The notes: generated by a model not told the origin, from the sequence alone. DNA of 64,000 nucleotides from Chrysemys picta bellii (GCF_011386835.1 NC_088804.1:36753549-36817548), one strand, 5' to 3'; positions 38,001 through 48,970 are shown, counted from the stretch's first letter. A program made the numbers and translations.

Positions 38001-41000
38001 GTAAACCGGGGGTATATCCCCATCTATATTAGGTCTAAAATAGGACTTGGGGTTTGAGCCTGAATGAAGAGCTAAGCTTTGGTTCCGTGGCGGTGAATAG
38101 CTGAAAGCTGCCCTGGTGTGATTTTTGGCTCACGAGAGAGGAAGTTACACACGATCTGTTGATCTTGCAAGATTTCCACCAACTTGAATGGCAGAAATCC
38201 CGAGATCAGTTATTTTCACTGTATTATACATTAGCCCAAGTTCATGGCCACATGGCGGGTAATGAGAGCGAGTGGACAATTTTCGAATTTTCAAAATTTA
38301 AGTGAAAACTTTGAAAAAAAACCTGAGAACATTTTTTTTGCTGGTCTTCAAGCAGTTTGGAACTTTTCCAAAATTCAAAATGATGACAAAAAGTGTTTGG
38401 AAAAGGTTTTCTGCATTTTTCGACCAGTTCTGCTGGTCACCTTTTTATAGGAAAGACCAAACTGCTTTAACCAGCTACTTGCCAAAGTCAGAGATTTTGA
38501 TTATTGTTGAGAGCTAGCTTCAGGACAGTCATTTTTCTTTTTCTTCTAGTGGATACTCTTAATGTTGCAATGTATTTAGTCTCTGCCTGTAGATGAATTT
38601 ATTTGAAAAGTTTGAGCAAAATCCTTTCTTCTGTTTCCAAGTTAAGGGAGAGTTCAAAGAGATCTTCTTTTCCAACTGTGAAATAATTCTAACACCATAT
38701 TTTTAAAGAGACGGGTGGTCTACACTTACTGCAGCGTGTACAGATGCTGCATGCCCAGTTAGTACAGGTATAAACAGCAGCGTAGATGGTGAGGCACGGC
38801 TTAGGTAAGTAGAGTAGAGTAAGTGCCCTGCATGCCTGAACCCCCGGGGTACGTACCCTACATGGCTGTCTACTTACCCAAGCAGTACCTACCATGCCTA
38901 CGTTGCTATTTTTAGCAGTATAGTGTCTTGCTGCCGGAGCCTTTCCCCTCTGCAGTGAAAGGCTCTGGCAGTGGTGAAAGGCTCCGTCAGCTCCCCACTG
39001 CCTCCTCCCTGCCAGAACCGTTCCCATTGCCTCCCAGCTGCCAGAGACATTCGTTGCCATGTTGAGCTACACACTGCGGTGACAAGTATGGACACAGCCT
39101 GTCTGCCATGCAGTGGGTAGTGGCAAATATAATGCCTGTACTCTACACTCCGACATAAGTTTAGACATAGCCAAGGATACAGTAAAAATGGCTTGAAACT
39201 TGGCACGGACATCATTCTCATTGAACTATGACTTCTCTTGGGTTACACAGGGAGCAAGAAAGAAGCTTCTGAGCGTGCTCGGGGGGGTATTTGCTCTGAC
39301 TTTTAGCAGCACTCAATGACGCCCTATCCACTTTGGGCCAGATCTTGCAAGGTGCTGAGTCATGGCTCGATCCAAAGCCAACGGAAGTCAATGAGAGTCC
39401 TTCCGTTAACTTCAATGGATTTTGGATCAGGGTCTCAAAGGTTGCTCAGCATTTTGCAGGCTTAGATCCTTTGTGCCGCCTCGTTGCAGGGGTCCTTGAT
39501 ATGACTGCTGCAATCAGGCTGCGGCTGGGACATTTTGAATGACTGTGAATGTAAATACGTCACTGAAACACACACAGCAAAACCCTCCCTGAAGAACTCC
39601 GCTTGCCTTATCATCAGGGACTGGAGAAAATCAGTGGCATGAAAATAATTGTGTGCCCCGTGACTGCTCATCCTTAACAATGTGGATTTTTTAATAGTTT
39701 TAGACTGGTTGGTGCAGCCAAAACCACGTTGGCTTGGAGGAAACGGTTGGTTGTTAGACGGACCAGAGGAAGTTTTACAAGGTACCGTGAGAGCAACTCG
39801 GCATTTTAATCACCTGGGCATTGTGGGTTGTTGAATTCTGCAGGACGAAGGACACTGATTTGGAAAATAATATGCAAGTCAGTAGCAGTTCAATGCCAAT
39901 AAATCAGCCCTTTTTCGAGGGAGAATAGTAAGTACTGTGGTTTCAGTTCAGAGCCTCAAGCTCCTCTGAAACACCACTTAATCAACTTTGCAGACTCAGT
40001 GTTACCGTGGAAAGAACACATCCTGTAAACTCATTGTCCATTAAATGAGATACGGATGTACAGTGCAAAAGGCCAAATAATAACCGATTTGTGATTTTAC
40101 CCCATGTGGAAAGGTGACTCCAGGGCCTGTGAAGTGAACAGAATTTCAAATCTAAAGCAAAAGATTTGTTTTTAATATACAGCTCTGCTGAAAGCCTCCT
40201 TAGTAGGGGCAAAATTCTCCTCTTCTATCTGCCATGCAGATGCATAACCAGTGCTCATTAGTGTATGAAAATGTGATTAATGTCAGGGAAAGTGACGTGA
40301 ACAGGATAAGCAAAGAATATACTCAATGCAACTTGTAGAAGAAGATTTTGCCCTCAGAGTCGGGTGTGACATGATAGTATAACCTGACAATACAATATTG
40401 CATGTCATTCTGTATGCGTGGGTGTTTGGGTTAGATGGACGGGTGAATAAGGGAGAGCCATTTCCTTCCCAACTACATAGAACTGATTTACATGACTCAA
40501 TGGCAAGATTAGTTTGTGTGATGTATTTGGTGACAAACGCGATCCACTCCCATTCAGGCTTACACAGTTTCATGTAGCCTTTATTTTGTACATTTTAAGA
40601 CAATGCTGTTGCCATCTATGAATGACATGGGTGAGGTAATATCTTTTATTGGCTCAACTTCTGTTAGTGAGAGAGACACGCTTTCAAGCTACACAGAGCT
40701 CTTATCTTATTTTGCCTCTCTCACCTACAGAAGTAGGTCCAATAAAAGATATTACGTGATTCCCCTTGTGTCTCTAACATCCTGGGACTGACACAGCTAC
40801 AACTATGCTGCATATACATGCAAAAACAGATAAGCCCAGGAAAGTAATTGATCAGGTTACCTCTCCTGGCACACTACCCAACAGTACCCAGCCTGGGCCT
40901 TGGAAGCTAATGATCCAACCAGTGATGAATCCTGGTCATGTGCTACCTGAGGAACATTGTGTATACGCAAAGAAGAAGGGGCAAGGTGACTTCTTTTGCA

Positions 41001-44000
41001 AATCTCTGGCCTCTGCTATGTTCTTCCGCTGTGTCTTCTTCACTCTCTTGTTGTCTACCACTGTCTTTTATACCCTGTTCCATGACTTTACTCAGACTCA
41101 GTTACCTCATCTGTGTACCCATTCTAAACCCGACTAAACATTTTTATGCATAAATCATAACTAACCTAAACTAATACATTTCTGCTTACCCTGTTAAAAC
41201 ATTTTTTTGTCTACTTCTATACTGATCTCCTTTATATTCGCTGCTGTTAATTTTACTGGCTCCATCTAGTTTTATCTTACTGGTTTGTTTTTGTGACCTT
41301 GGGTTTTTGCTTGTTAGCTTCTCTTGCGGGGCACCTGAAGTTAACAATTCCCTCATGACGATCTGTTTCACCCTGCTATTTACATAGATAAGGCTTTACA
41401 AAGCAAGACACACAAACTAGGTTTCATGGTTTACATAACCCTGAAGCTGTTATAATTAAGCTCTGAAATGTTGCATCAGCAGGGACACACAGAAAAGCAC
41501 AAATTCCTTTATATTTTTCTACTCTATATATAATTCATTTCTCCAACACTGTTTAATATATATATATTGGACTAACACAGTACATTGCACTGTTTTCCAA
41601 CTGATGCTTGAGATGCACTTTATTCAAACAACGAGTTTTAGATTAATAGATTTCAAGGCCAGGAGGGACTATTGTAACCTTCTAGCCTGATCCCCTCTAT
41701 AACACAGGCCAGAGGATTTCACTCAGTAAATTCCTGCATCAAGCCCTTGAGCAAGTCATGCCCCTGATCTGTGCCTCGTTTTCCCCATCTGTAAAATGGG
41801 GATAATGATACTGACCTCCTTTGTAAAGTGCTTTGAGATCTACTGATGAAAAGCTCTATGTAAGAGCTAGATGCTATTATCTTTATATCATTTGTATAGT
41901 ATCAGCTTCCAGCCACTCGATTTTGTTAGGCTTGGTCTTCTAAATTAAAGACCCCTCTATTATCAGAAATATTTTCCCTGTGTAGGTACTTACAGATCAT
42001 GGTCATGTCACCTCTTAAATAAAGATGAAATCACATCCCATTACCAATTCTCTGAGCCATGCAATCCCGCCTCAGTTGAGGGAGATGGGATCTGATCAAA
42101 GGCCCGGAAAGTAGGAACCTGAGAATTGTCATTCCCAACCCTGACACGGACACCCTTGGTGGCCTTAAGCCAGTCTCTTGGGACCTGATTTTCAGATTCC
42201 AGATGTTGTTCATGCAGTTCCGTGGTGTTTCGCATGCATGCACAGCTGAGCATGCAGAATGTAGGTTCCTAAAGTAAGCGCAGGCTTGAAGTCTGAAAAT
42301 CAGGCCTTTCACCTCATTGTCTCAATTTCTAAATGTATAAAGTGAGCATAACATGATCTGCCTCGCAGGTTTGTTTAATTAATCAATGGTTCTAAAGTAC
42401 TCGGACAGTCTTGCTTCAAGGCTTATTAGAGACCAGGATGAGACCTAAGAAATGGGGCAGATTATCCCACATCTGTCTACTGTGGGGGTCCTTCCACCTT
42501 CCTCTGAAATATCTGTGGCTGGTCACTTTCAGAGACAGGCTATATGGATGCCATCTCTGATCCAGACTGGCAATTCCTAATGAGAAAAGTCTGCCTTCAA
42601 CTCCACTGACTTCACTAGGGTTGTACAAGTGTCAGTAAAACATACTCTCCGCCCCCCGTCTTTATTGTTGACTCTTATTTTTATTTGATCACTGCGGAAT
42701 AGAGCAGTTAGCAAGAAGTGCTCCAGAAGTGAGTACCCTCAATCAAGGCATGGGCATTATAGGAGATTCTCCTGAAATTAAAATTCCAACAAATGAAAGC
42801 AAGAAAGTGTGGGGTGGTCTTGTGGTTAAAGTACAGAAACAGGAGTTAGAAGTCCCAGGTTCTGTTCCTAGCTCTGACACACACTTGCTGCATAACCTTG
42901 GCCATGTCACTTAACCTCTCTGTGCTTCAGTTTCCACATTTTACAGATGGGGATAATACTGGGTTACTCCACAGGAGTCATGTGTGAGAATCAATTCATT
43001 AGTTAATAGATGTAGAGTATCTTGAATATTTTGGAACCATTTTGCCTTGCTGTGCCCAGCGACCTCTGGGCACAGAAGAAGGGGAGAACTACCAGGGAGT
43101 TGGTAACTGTTCCCTGGTTCTTGACCCAATCCCGGGTGCGGCTTAAAACAGCTTGATGGCTGCTCTAAACTGTGCCAGCTGGTAACAGTCCTGGAGAGGA
43201 CACCCACTGTTCAGAGCATGGCCAGCAACCCCTCTTTTCCACCAGTCCCCAGCTCCAGCACACACCCTGTAGACTGGGCCGCAGGAAGAACGGAAAGGCA
43301 GCTAGCTAGCTTGGTTCCCCAGCTGCGGGGCACTCCCCCACATCAGGGACTCGCCAGTTAGCGGAAGCAGTCATTCTCCCCTCTCTTTGACTGGAGTAAA
43401 GCAGACAGCATGTTGTGTCAAGCTCTCTATACGTGTTAAATATTCCGTATGTGGGGAAATAGAACTGGGGGGGCCTTCCTTTTAATAACCTGAGTAACAC
43501 CGAAGGCCCAAATTCAGACCCTCTGAGAGAGGCTCGGTACAGGACTAAGCTGTACAGTTCCCTCCAAACTCGGTCAAGGGTCATGACCAGAGGAGGGAGG
43601 GGGGAGGAAGTAACAGTGGTAAAGGCCTCAGCAACCTAATAACCGCATGTTTATGAAATATAATAACCGCTTGTGTGAAGCAATAGGTAACTTTAGCTAA
43701 ATGCAAACTGACTAAATGCAACTCTTCCTGTTGTTCCAGCTATCTGCAAACTCAGCCAATCATATACCCTCTTTGAGCATCCTATGTTAACTCCCTTGTG
43801 CCCATAACCGTAAAGCCCCGGAAAATAATATGTACCCTGACGAAAAATACCCCTAAATTGGTGCCAAGTAACACCCATAACGGAAAAAAACCAAGTGACC
43901 CCTTACCTAATAGGCACCCAGTTCTCGTAAAATAATAAGGAAGGTACCGGGAATAGGGGGGCAGGCCCCAACTTTAATTTTTCCGTGACGTATGATTTTT

Positions 44001-47000
44001 CCACTGTGCTTGCGGTTTGACGGAATAAAGCAGCCTGCGAGCTGCTGCGAGGGGTGTCAGTCTTCGGACTGCACCCCAGTGCACTGGTATGTATGTCAAT
44101 AAACTGGCCTCAGGCTTGAGTCTGTAAACTAAAATCAATGCGTGGATGTCTTGGACCACGACATGTATGATTGTTTGTCAAACACTTTGAGCTCTTGGTC
44201 TGGGAGGGGCTACCAAAGCACACAGCAGGATTATCCTTCTCCGGTTCGCCCAGCGTACTCAGATCTAGGTTTCTGACACGCAGGCTTGTTTTCCAGCGGA
44301 GGCCTGCAGCACCACTGAGGATGGGGATGAGCCTCTGCATTGCCCTACAGGATATGAATGCCACATCATCAATCCTGGCAACACAGCCGAAGGAATCCCC
44401 AACAGGGGTCAGTGCATCAAGCTACGTGGAAATCCCGGTCAGTGCATTCAAAAACATCCGTCCTCGCTTGCTCTATCCAACTTAGGGGCTATGCTGAGAG
44501 GTCTGTCACCTGCCCTGAGGCAGATAACAGCTCAAAATGTCAGGTCAAGCTAAGTAGAGTTCCTGGGTTTTCACCTCCTCCCTCTTTCAATCCCGGGTTT
44601 CTTCAGCGATGTATCTGATCTTTCCACCATGGCTCCATCACACTTCCATATGACAAAGGAAATGTTCCTGCTGCATTGAGTGAACATCATCCCCCCTTGC
44701 AGCCTCTCCATTCCCTGCTCTCTCAGTCGAGTGGATGCTTTAGAACCCAAGTCTCACATGCACATGGTGCTGGCAACCAAGTCGTTGCTCTGGCCTTAAA
44801 AGAAAATGCCATAAGACCAAATATGCGAGCTACATTCAGGGGGGTGAGGGAGTGGGGGAGTTCAGCGCGAGATGAACACCCTGTATAAACGTGGGGGGCT
44901 AACATCTGGGCCTAATTATACATTAGCCACCCCACAGAGAGAACAGTAGGTTGCCATGATGTAACTGGGGGGGCAGACGCTGGAGCATATGTTTTTGTGA
45001 CTAGTCTTTACTGTGTGTTCTTTTGATCATACTAGTATGATACTCAAGGATAAGGCACCATGAGGATGCAGGACAGGAAACCATTTAATTGGAGGAACCA
45101 CTGAACAGTTAAAAGCTGTCTATGTGAAACGCCTTAAATTACAATTAAACTGCTGCCTTTGAAAATCAATACAAATTGCTCATGTTCATGGTCTTTCAGG
45201 GTTTCTGGAAAGGTGCTGACTGACCTCAATCCCCATGGAAGCCAAAGGGAGTTGAGTGTTCAGCATCATTCAGGATCAGCCCCTAAATAAATCCTAGCAG
45301 CAATTCACTTTTCTCCATGTTTGCAGGACATGACATTCTGGACTGTAAGCCAAATTCTCAGCATAGCTCCACTGCAGGGCTGGCTTCAGGCACCAGCTAA
45401 AGAAGCAGGTGCTTGGGGCGGCCAATACCAAGGGGCGGCACCTCTGGGTCTTCGGCGGCAATTCGGTGGCGGGTCCCTCAGTCCCTCTCGGAGTGAAGGA
45501 GCTGCCGCCGAATTGCCGCCGAAGAATGGAGCAGCGCAATCGTGCTGCCGCGGCATTTTTTTTTTTTTTTTTTGTCGCTTGGGGCAGCAGAAAACCTGGA
45601 GCTGGTCCTGCTCCACTGAACTCTTTAATTTACTTGACATCAATAGAGCTAGGGCAATTGACAAGCTGAGGAATAGGCCCTGTAAATGTATTTTATCAAT
45701 GTCTGTGCGTTTGCATTTTGGCTGGGACAGGAAAGCATTGCTTCCCCTCTACAGATGATAGTAAACCTCAGCTCCTTCTATTTAAATATCAAACAGTAAA
45801 GTTCTTAAACGACAGTAGAAAAATCAAGATGGAAATTGTTTTCTGTCATCTGACCATAGTTTCTGTTTGTTGTCTGAGTCACAAAGATCATCTCTTTTTT
45901 TCCCTCCACTGGACTGTTTGCCAATAAGGGAGCTCACACATGCCGATGTGTTTTCTGAGACTGTTTTCAACCTGTACAAGAGTGTGCAGCTTCTGTGAAA
46001 GATTAATAGACTATATACTCTGTTGCAACTCATCACAGGCCAAAAACATCAGCAGCCCCTTTTCCTACTTAACCACAATAAAATCCAGTAGAAGTATCAA
46101 ACCAGAGCCCTCTTTTGTTGTTGTTTTTTTCTGGTAATAAAGACTAAAGGCTTAAGAATTTCAACTTCCTTTGCCTTTCTTGTGTCTTTTGGGTTTTTTT
46201 TTTTTAATGTCCTCTAGTCCAGTTCTTCTCAAAGCCGGTCCGCCACTTGTTCAGGGAAAGCCCCTGGCGGGCCGGGCCGGCTTGTTTACCTGCCGCATCT
46301 GCAGGTTTGGCCGATCTCGGCTCCCACTGGCCGCGGTTCGCTGCTCCAGGCCAATGGAGGCTGAGGGAAGCGGTGCGGGCCGAGGGACATACTGGCCGCG
46401 GCTTCCCACAGCCCCCATTGGCCTGGAGCGGGGAACTGCGGCCAGTGGGAGCCGTGATCAGCCGAATCTGCGGACGCGGCAGGTAAACAAACCGGCCTGG
46501 ACCACCAGTGGCTTTCCCTGAACAAGTGGTGGATCGACTTTGAGAAGCACTGCTCGAGTCACTAATGTAATGATACGTACCTGTGTTTATGGTGTTCGTG
46601 CATTAGATGTCTCTTTGAGCTGTAAAAGTTTCAGACACAGTATGGTCCCTGGTAAACAAAGGAGATGAAGCTGGAACTGAACTGTGCAGAAGCCTGTTAG
46701 ATTGTCTCAAATTCTAGCTGTTTTCTTTAATAAATGCTTTCTGTGAAGAAAGACTGGTTCCTTAGATCATGACTACTTTTAATGGTCAGAGTATTTAGGA
46801 GGAGGATGTAACTGCATGGATCCACTGGTCGAAATGTACTGGTAGGAGCTGCATAGCAGCCTACGGATACCCAGACAACACAGGTGCAGCCATGGGAAGG
46901 CGAGATGCATGCTCTGTTCCCTACCCAAATGTTGAGGGTAGGAATCTTGGTCCCCCTAGTTCCCTGTGGAGTTTTCAGGCTATGCAGAGGGGCCAGGATT

Positions 47001-48596
47001 TAATCCAAAGGAAGCAGTTAAGAGCGAAGCCTGGTTGGATACGTTATCATAACTAGGCTTGGACAGATTCAATTTTTATCAGTAAATGTCCATTTCACCA
47101 TACACCCAAAAACTGATGAAAAATACTTCCATCAATCATATTCTAAATTTATAGATCGGCGAAGTAAAAAAGTGCTGCTTGTGAACTTATCAGAGTTTGC
47201 TTTAAAGATATTTACCTTATATATTTTGATATGCGATGTTGACACTTTGTGTTAATGGTTATCAAGCTTTATCTTTTTCAACTCCTACTGTCATTAATAA
47301 TTATTGTCTGACCCCCCACACACACCCCAGCTTCCAGCGACTGTGAAAATTTAAATTGATGAAAATAGCCCACAAAATTGCTTACAAACCATAATTTTGC
47401 ACAACTGTAAAAATTTTAAAATCAATACAAATAGAGAAAAATGCTTAAAAATAAACATGGATCTCATCTGTCGAAATTATTTTAAAAAATCCAATTCTGC
47501 CAAGCCTGATCATAATGTATCTTCTTGTTTTGCAGATGGACGCAATCTAAGGCATAAATATTACAAGGAATATTTTGGTAAGACACCATCTGTGGGTCTT
47601 TGGTATTGCTGGGCTTTACACTGGTCCAATTGGTTACGAGGAATTTGCTGCTTATGAAATGGCATAGTGGGGAGACGTTCCTCAGAAGCTTTTCAGCACA
47701 CCTTTGCCAGTGCATCTCAGGGCAGACATGTGAGGCCCCTACCACAAGGTCCTCCAGAGCTGAGACTGCCAACAGTGTTGCAATGTATGGTGGGTTTATG
47801 ATCTGGAAGTCACGTCTGGAATGGGAAACACCCAATCAAATTCATTTTAACTTGTGATTTAATCAGGAAAGGAATCCTGTTCTTGAAAGGCGAAAAGCTA
47901 GGAAAAGCTACCCACTACTTTGCACCTTTTTTTTTTTTTCCTTGCTGGTTTTCCAAACCTTAGGGTGCATCCACACTACCCGCCGGATCGGCAGGTAGCG
48001 ATCAATCTATTGGGGATTGATTTATCATGTCTCGTCTAGACGTGATAAATTGATCCCCGAACGTGCTCCCCGTCGACTCCGGAATTCCACCAGGGCGAGA
48101 GGCGGAAGCGGAGTCGACGGGGGAGCCGCAGCTGTCGATCCCGCGCCGTGAGGACAGGAGGTAAGTTGATCTAAGATACGTCGACTTCAGCTATGCTATT
48201 CTCGTAGCTGAAGTTGTGTATCTTAGATCGATCCCCCCTCCCCCCAGTGTAGACCAGGCCTTAGTTAGATCATGATAACTCTCAGATCTAGAATGGAATG
48301 GTCAATCTCCCCTCGCTTAGTCCTATGCAACCTAATTGATGTGTTGGGAGTAATTAAAGGCAGAATTTGGGGACTTCACTGGTGTAATTTAAACCTACCA
48401 TTGTTACAACAGCCCCACCAAAGAACTGGAAAATAAGACACAGACCATTTAAAATATACAGCTAGAAATCTTTCTGGAGCGTTCATTACTGAAAGGACAT
48501 GCCATAAACCCTAATTTGGCAGAGTTTTGTTTTACAGGGAGTAATTCCAATAACGTACTTGGCTACGTGAAACAACAGCAGAAGCACTTAGGTTAA
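25892..48596 (+). CDS. WFDC1: WFDC1, WAP four-disulfide core domain 1 (six coding exons)
   Basis: The six exons listed below join in phase to 225 codons; the human protein is about 220 residues. The product is a small secreted protein known as ps20, a growth-modulating stromal factor with a single WAP domain. Seen here: an N-terminal signal peptide (residues 1-35, ending ESGFA), the conserved KNLWKRAL block, a WAP domain with eight cysteines (residues 71-109), a cysteine-free DWLVQPKPRW-type block (118-145), a second region with four cysteines (149, 161, 167, 185), and a basic tail ending KQQQKHLG. Every intron has GT-AG borders, and no frameshift or stop interrupts the reading frame. Identity rests on alignment from memory with the human protein, at high similarity. 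The next gene downstream is ATP2C2, as in human 16q24. Confidence 0.96.
26441..26676 (+). mobile_element. MIR SINE
   Basis: It shows the MIR order: 'ctgggttctaagcccaact', then 'gggtaagtcacttcatcttt', then 'taaagtgaggataatatg', then 'acgtgtcttgagatccata'. It is diverged. Confidence 0.7.
26756..28330 (-). mobile_element. CR1 LINE, 3' portion, split by a hAT element
   Basis: On the minus strand, frames at 26702-27163 and 27661-27945 resemble the C-terminal part of CR1 ORF2, including the stretches RFRLNIGENF, SLEVFKTRLDKHL and GSTVEKDLGTIVNHKLDESQ. The 3' end lies at about 26756, in the text CAGAATCATCGAAATTCAGG on the + strand. The copy is interrupted by the element at 27337-27705. Frames are broken, so it is inactive. 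The 5' (right-hand) limit near 28330 is approximate. Confidence 0.8.
27337..27705. mobile_element. hAT-like MITE inside CR1 (369 bp)
   Basis: The inverted termini AGGTGAAAGTAA and TTACTTTCACCCGT are flanked by ACAGACAG (27329-27336) and GCAGACAG (27706-27713), 8 bp with one mismatch. Removing it restores the CR1 text on either side. The body is GC-rich and its frames are artefacts. Confidence 0.7.
28366..28684 (+). mobile_element. Penelope-like copy, family B, with ribozyme-like core
   Basis: An inverted piece (about 28366-28445, CTTTTATTGGACCAACTTCT) is followed by a direct body, the hammerhead-like segment (28592-28629), and the family end CTAATATCCTGGGACCAACA...CTACAACACTGC. The core has CTGAGGA (28592-28598), an extra A, a stem II of about five pairs, GAAA (28617-28620) and ACTTGTCTC. 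All invariant core positions are kept, but stem III has a mismatch. No protein-coding part of the element is present. Confidence 0.65.
28685..29175. other. Gene-free intronic stretch
   Basis: I see no exon or bounded repeat here. Confidence 0.4.
29176..29503. mobile_element. MITE with CAGTATTGCCAA / TTGGCAACACTG ends (328 bp)
   Basis: The termini are imperfect inverted repeats and the interior repeats ATCATGAG-like blocks. There is no coding capacity. I did not find a clean target duplication, so the superfamily is open. Confidence 0.6.
33765..34270 (-). mobile_element. Penelope-like copy, family A, ~506 bp, inverted + direct
   Basis: TGCTTATACATT is duplicated at 33753-33764 and 34271-34282. 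The left half is the family in minus orientation, starting at its 3' terminus (TCAGAGTAGCAGCCGTG). The right half is in plus orientation and stops within CTGTTCTTTT. Both halves carry a hammerhead-like segment: minus 33836-33873 and plus 34185-34222, each with C in place of the conserved U4 (CCGATGA, CCGAAGA). Stem II pairs as GTGGGC with GTCCAT or GCCTAC. Confidence 0.75.
34592..34902. mobile_element. hAT MITE, AT-rich body (311 bp)
   Basis: The termini CAGGGGTCAGCAACC and GGTTGCCTACCCCTG are inverted repeats. The flanks CAGCAGAG (34584-34591) and CAGTAGAG (34903-34910) form an 8-bp duplication with one mismatch. The terminal motif is related to the GC-rich family at 14650, but the interior is different. 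Confidence 0.85.
37710..37905 (+). CDS. WFDC1: WFDC1 coding exon 2 (WAP domain, residues 53-117)
   Basis: The acceptor TTTGCAAG precedes GATTATGAG. The exon encodes a short spacer and then the whole WAP four-disulfide core: cysteines at 71, 83, 88, 94, 100, 101, 105 and 109, with the RCCYNGC motif. All eight cysteines are present, so the domain should fold. The exon ends CCTCCAG before GTATGG, in phase 1. WAP domains often inhibit serine proteases; that activity is not established from sequence here. Confidence 0.96.
38709..39174. mobile_element. Harbinger-like element (about 466 bp)
   Basis: The left terminus TGGTCTACACTTACTGC and the right terminus TAAGTTTAGACATAGCCA are inverted repeats of the same style as the elements at 20685 and 60761. 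The interior has a shorter inverted block. The target duplication was not resolved. Confidence 0.55.
39333..39460. repeat. Imperfect palindromic repeat
   Basis: The centre 'gatccaaagccaacggaag' pairs with 'cttcaatggattttggatc', and outer blocks TTGCAAGGTGCTGAG and CTCAGCATTTTGCAGG also pair. It is an old dispersed repeat of unknown family; a relative is at 50026-50105. Confidence 0.55.
39698..39781 (+). CDS. WFDC1: WFDC1 coding exon 3 (residues 118-145)
   Basis: This 84-bp exon has no ATG and is too short for an ORF search; it was found from splice phase and homology. After TTAATAG, the split codon makes V118, then LDWLVQPKPRWLGGNGWLLD and a GPEEVLQ end. I recall the same residues in human WFDC1. 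It carries no cysteine, is rich in tryptophan and glycine, and ends in a phase-1 GTACCG donor. Confidence 0.95.
40628..40810 (+). mobile_element. Penelope-like fragment, family B, inverted + direct
   Basis: The inverted arm (about 40628-40712, containing AATATCTTTTATTGGCTCAA) and the direct arm (about 40713-40810, containing GTAGGTCCAATAAAAGATAT) are followed by the terminus CCTGGGACTGACACAGCTAC. The inverted arm holds half of the ribozyme-like segment (reverse complement of GCTTTCAAGCTACACAGAGC), so the junction cuts through it. Confidence 0.6.
41639..41748 (-). mobile_element. LINE 3'-end fragment, CR1-like
   Basis: 'ttcaaggccaggagggacta' and 'tagcctgatcccctctataa' match in style the CR1-like tail seen at 51425-51660 and 58437-58857. 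It is short and diverged. Confidence 0.5.
41751..41885 (+). mobile_element. MIR SINE, 3' half
   Basis: It contains TTTTCCCCATCTGTAAAATG, GGGGATAATGATACTGACCT and TTTGTAAAGTGCTTTGAGAT, the conserved MIR core and tail. Confidence 0.75.
42811..43040 (+). mobile_element. MIR SINE
   Basis: It includes a tRNA-like head ('cttgtggttaaagtacagaa'), the core ('ccttggccatgtcacttaac') and the tail ('acatttt acagatggggata'). It is a near full-length MIR. Confidence 0.75.
43648..44163 (+). mobile_element. Probable ERV solo LTR (516 bp)
   Basis: It starts TGTTTATG and ends CCACGACA. Two poly(A)-signal hexamers AATAAA lie near the 3' end, at GGAATAAAGCAGCC and TCAATAAACTGGCC, around an 'R-like' segment (GAGGGGTGTCAGTCTTCGGA). 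No internal viral genes are adjacent. The flanking duplication is not clear, so the ends are approximate. Confidence 0.6.
44297..44437 (+). CDS. WFDC1: WFDC1 coding exon 4 (residues 146-192)
   Basis: It starts at acceptor TTTCCAG with the split codon A146, then EACSTTEDG. The exon carries cysteines 149, 161, 167 and 185 in the order CPTGYEC ... EGIPNRGQC, matching the human C-terminal region. It ends in a phase-1 GTCAGT donor at 44438. Confidence 0.96.
45375..45610 (+). mobile_element. hAT MITE (236 bp)
   Basis: The termini CAGGGCTGGCTTCAGGC and GAGCTGGTCCTG are inverted repeats, with CTCCACTG duplicated at 45367-45374 and 45611-45618. A poly-T run lies at about 45557-45574. It is the same family as 11126-11342, in opposite orientation. 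Confidence 0.9.
46220..46552. mobile_element. GC-rich hAT near-palindrome (333 bp)
   Basis: The ends CAGTTCTTCTCAAAG and CTTTGAGAAGCACTG are inverted repeats; the flanks CTCTAGTC (46212-46219) and CTCGAGTC (46553-46560) form an 8-bp duplication with one mismatch. The whole element is close to a palindrome, so frames open on both strands. It is the complete version of the truncated copies at 5273 and 63677. Confidence 0.88.
47536..47577 (+). CDS. WFDC1: WFDC1 coding exon 5 (42 bp, residues 193-206)
   Basis: After TTTTGCAG, the split codon gives D193, then GRNLRHKYYKEYF. The human equivalent I recall is DGRILRHKLYKEY. The exon ends in a phase-1 GTAAGA donor at 47578. It is a microexon-sized block that gene finders may miss. 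Confidence 0.95.
47963..48260. mobile_element. Three-hairpin Harbinger MITE (298 bp)
   Basis: Termini GGGTGCATCCACACTA and AGTGTAGACCAGGCC are inverted, with TTA on both sides (47960-47962 and 48261-48263). The interior has three hairpins in order: GGGGATTGATTTATCA..., CGTCGACTCCGG..., and TCGACTTCAGCTATGC.... It lies in WFDC1 intron 5. Confidence 0.85.
48538..48596 (+). CDS. WFDC1: WFDC1 coding exon 6 and stop (residues 207-225)
   Basis: After acceptor TTTTACAG, the split codon gives G207, then SNSNNVLGYVKQQQKHLG and TAA at 48594-48596. The QQ-KH tail matches the human end GQQKHFQ. A consensus donor GTAAGT begins at 48602, five bases after the stop, so this exon is probably 48538-48601 and the 3' UTR continues in another exon. 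Confidence 0.94.
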
Positions 48597-48651
48597 CTTG
48601 GGTAAGTAGCTTCTGAATAAAGGGATGGATGTGTGAAAATCAAATGCAAAT

Positions 48652-48843
48652 ATACCTATCTCATAAAGCTGGAAGGGACCTTGAAAGGTCATTGAGTCCA
48701 GTCCAGTCCCCTGCCTTCACAGCAGGACCAAGTACCATCCCTAACAGCTATTTGCCCCAGATCCCTAAATAGCCCCCTCAAGGATTGAGTTCTCAACCCT
48801 GGGTTTAGCAGGCCAATGCTCAAACCACTGAGCTATCCCCTCC
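48652..48843 (-). mobile_element. tRNA-derived SINE, minus strand
   Basis: The reverse complement of the 20403-20592 SINE: inverse B box GGATTGAGTTC near 48782 and inverse A box CCACTGAGCTA near 48825. The CR1-like tail lies at the left. Confidence 0.85.
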
Positions 48844-48970
48844 AAATGTATGACAGTTGCCCAATGTACGGTGATCTAAGACAGTCTTTTACGGGTGAAA
48901 TTACCCCTCTCTGGCATCAGGCATATTGTCCACCTAGGTGTCCTTGAAGCCCTAATGGTGCTGAGACCAT

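Larger units (their letters stand above)
37906..39697 (+). other. WFDC1 intron 2
   Basis: It has GTATGG and TTAATAG borders. It contains the Harbinger-like element at 38709-39174, a palindromic repeat near 39333-39460, and AT-rich low-complexity sequence near 38270-38420. Confidence 0.85.
39782..44296 (+). other. WFDC1 intron 3 (4.5 kb)
   Basis: It has GTACCG and TTTCCAG borders. It holds the family-B Penelope-like copy, MIR and CR1-type fragments, and a probable ERV LTR, listed separately. No further exon is seen. Confidence 0.8.
44438..47535 (+). other. WFDC1 intron 4
   Basis: It has GTCAGT and TTTTGCAG borders. It holds two hAT MITEs (45375-45610 and 46220-46552). The remaining 44438-45374 and 46561-47535 show no recognisable gene or repeat. 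Confidence 0.8.
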
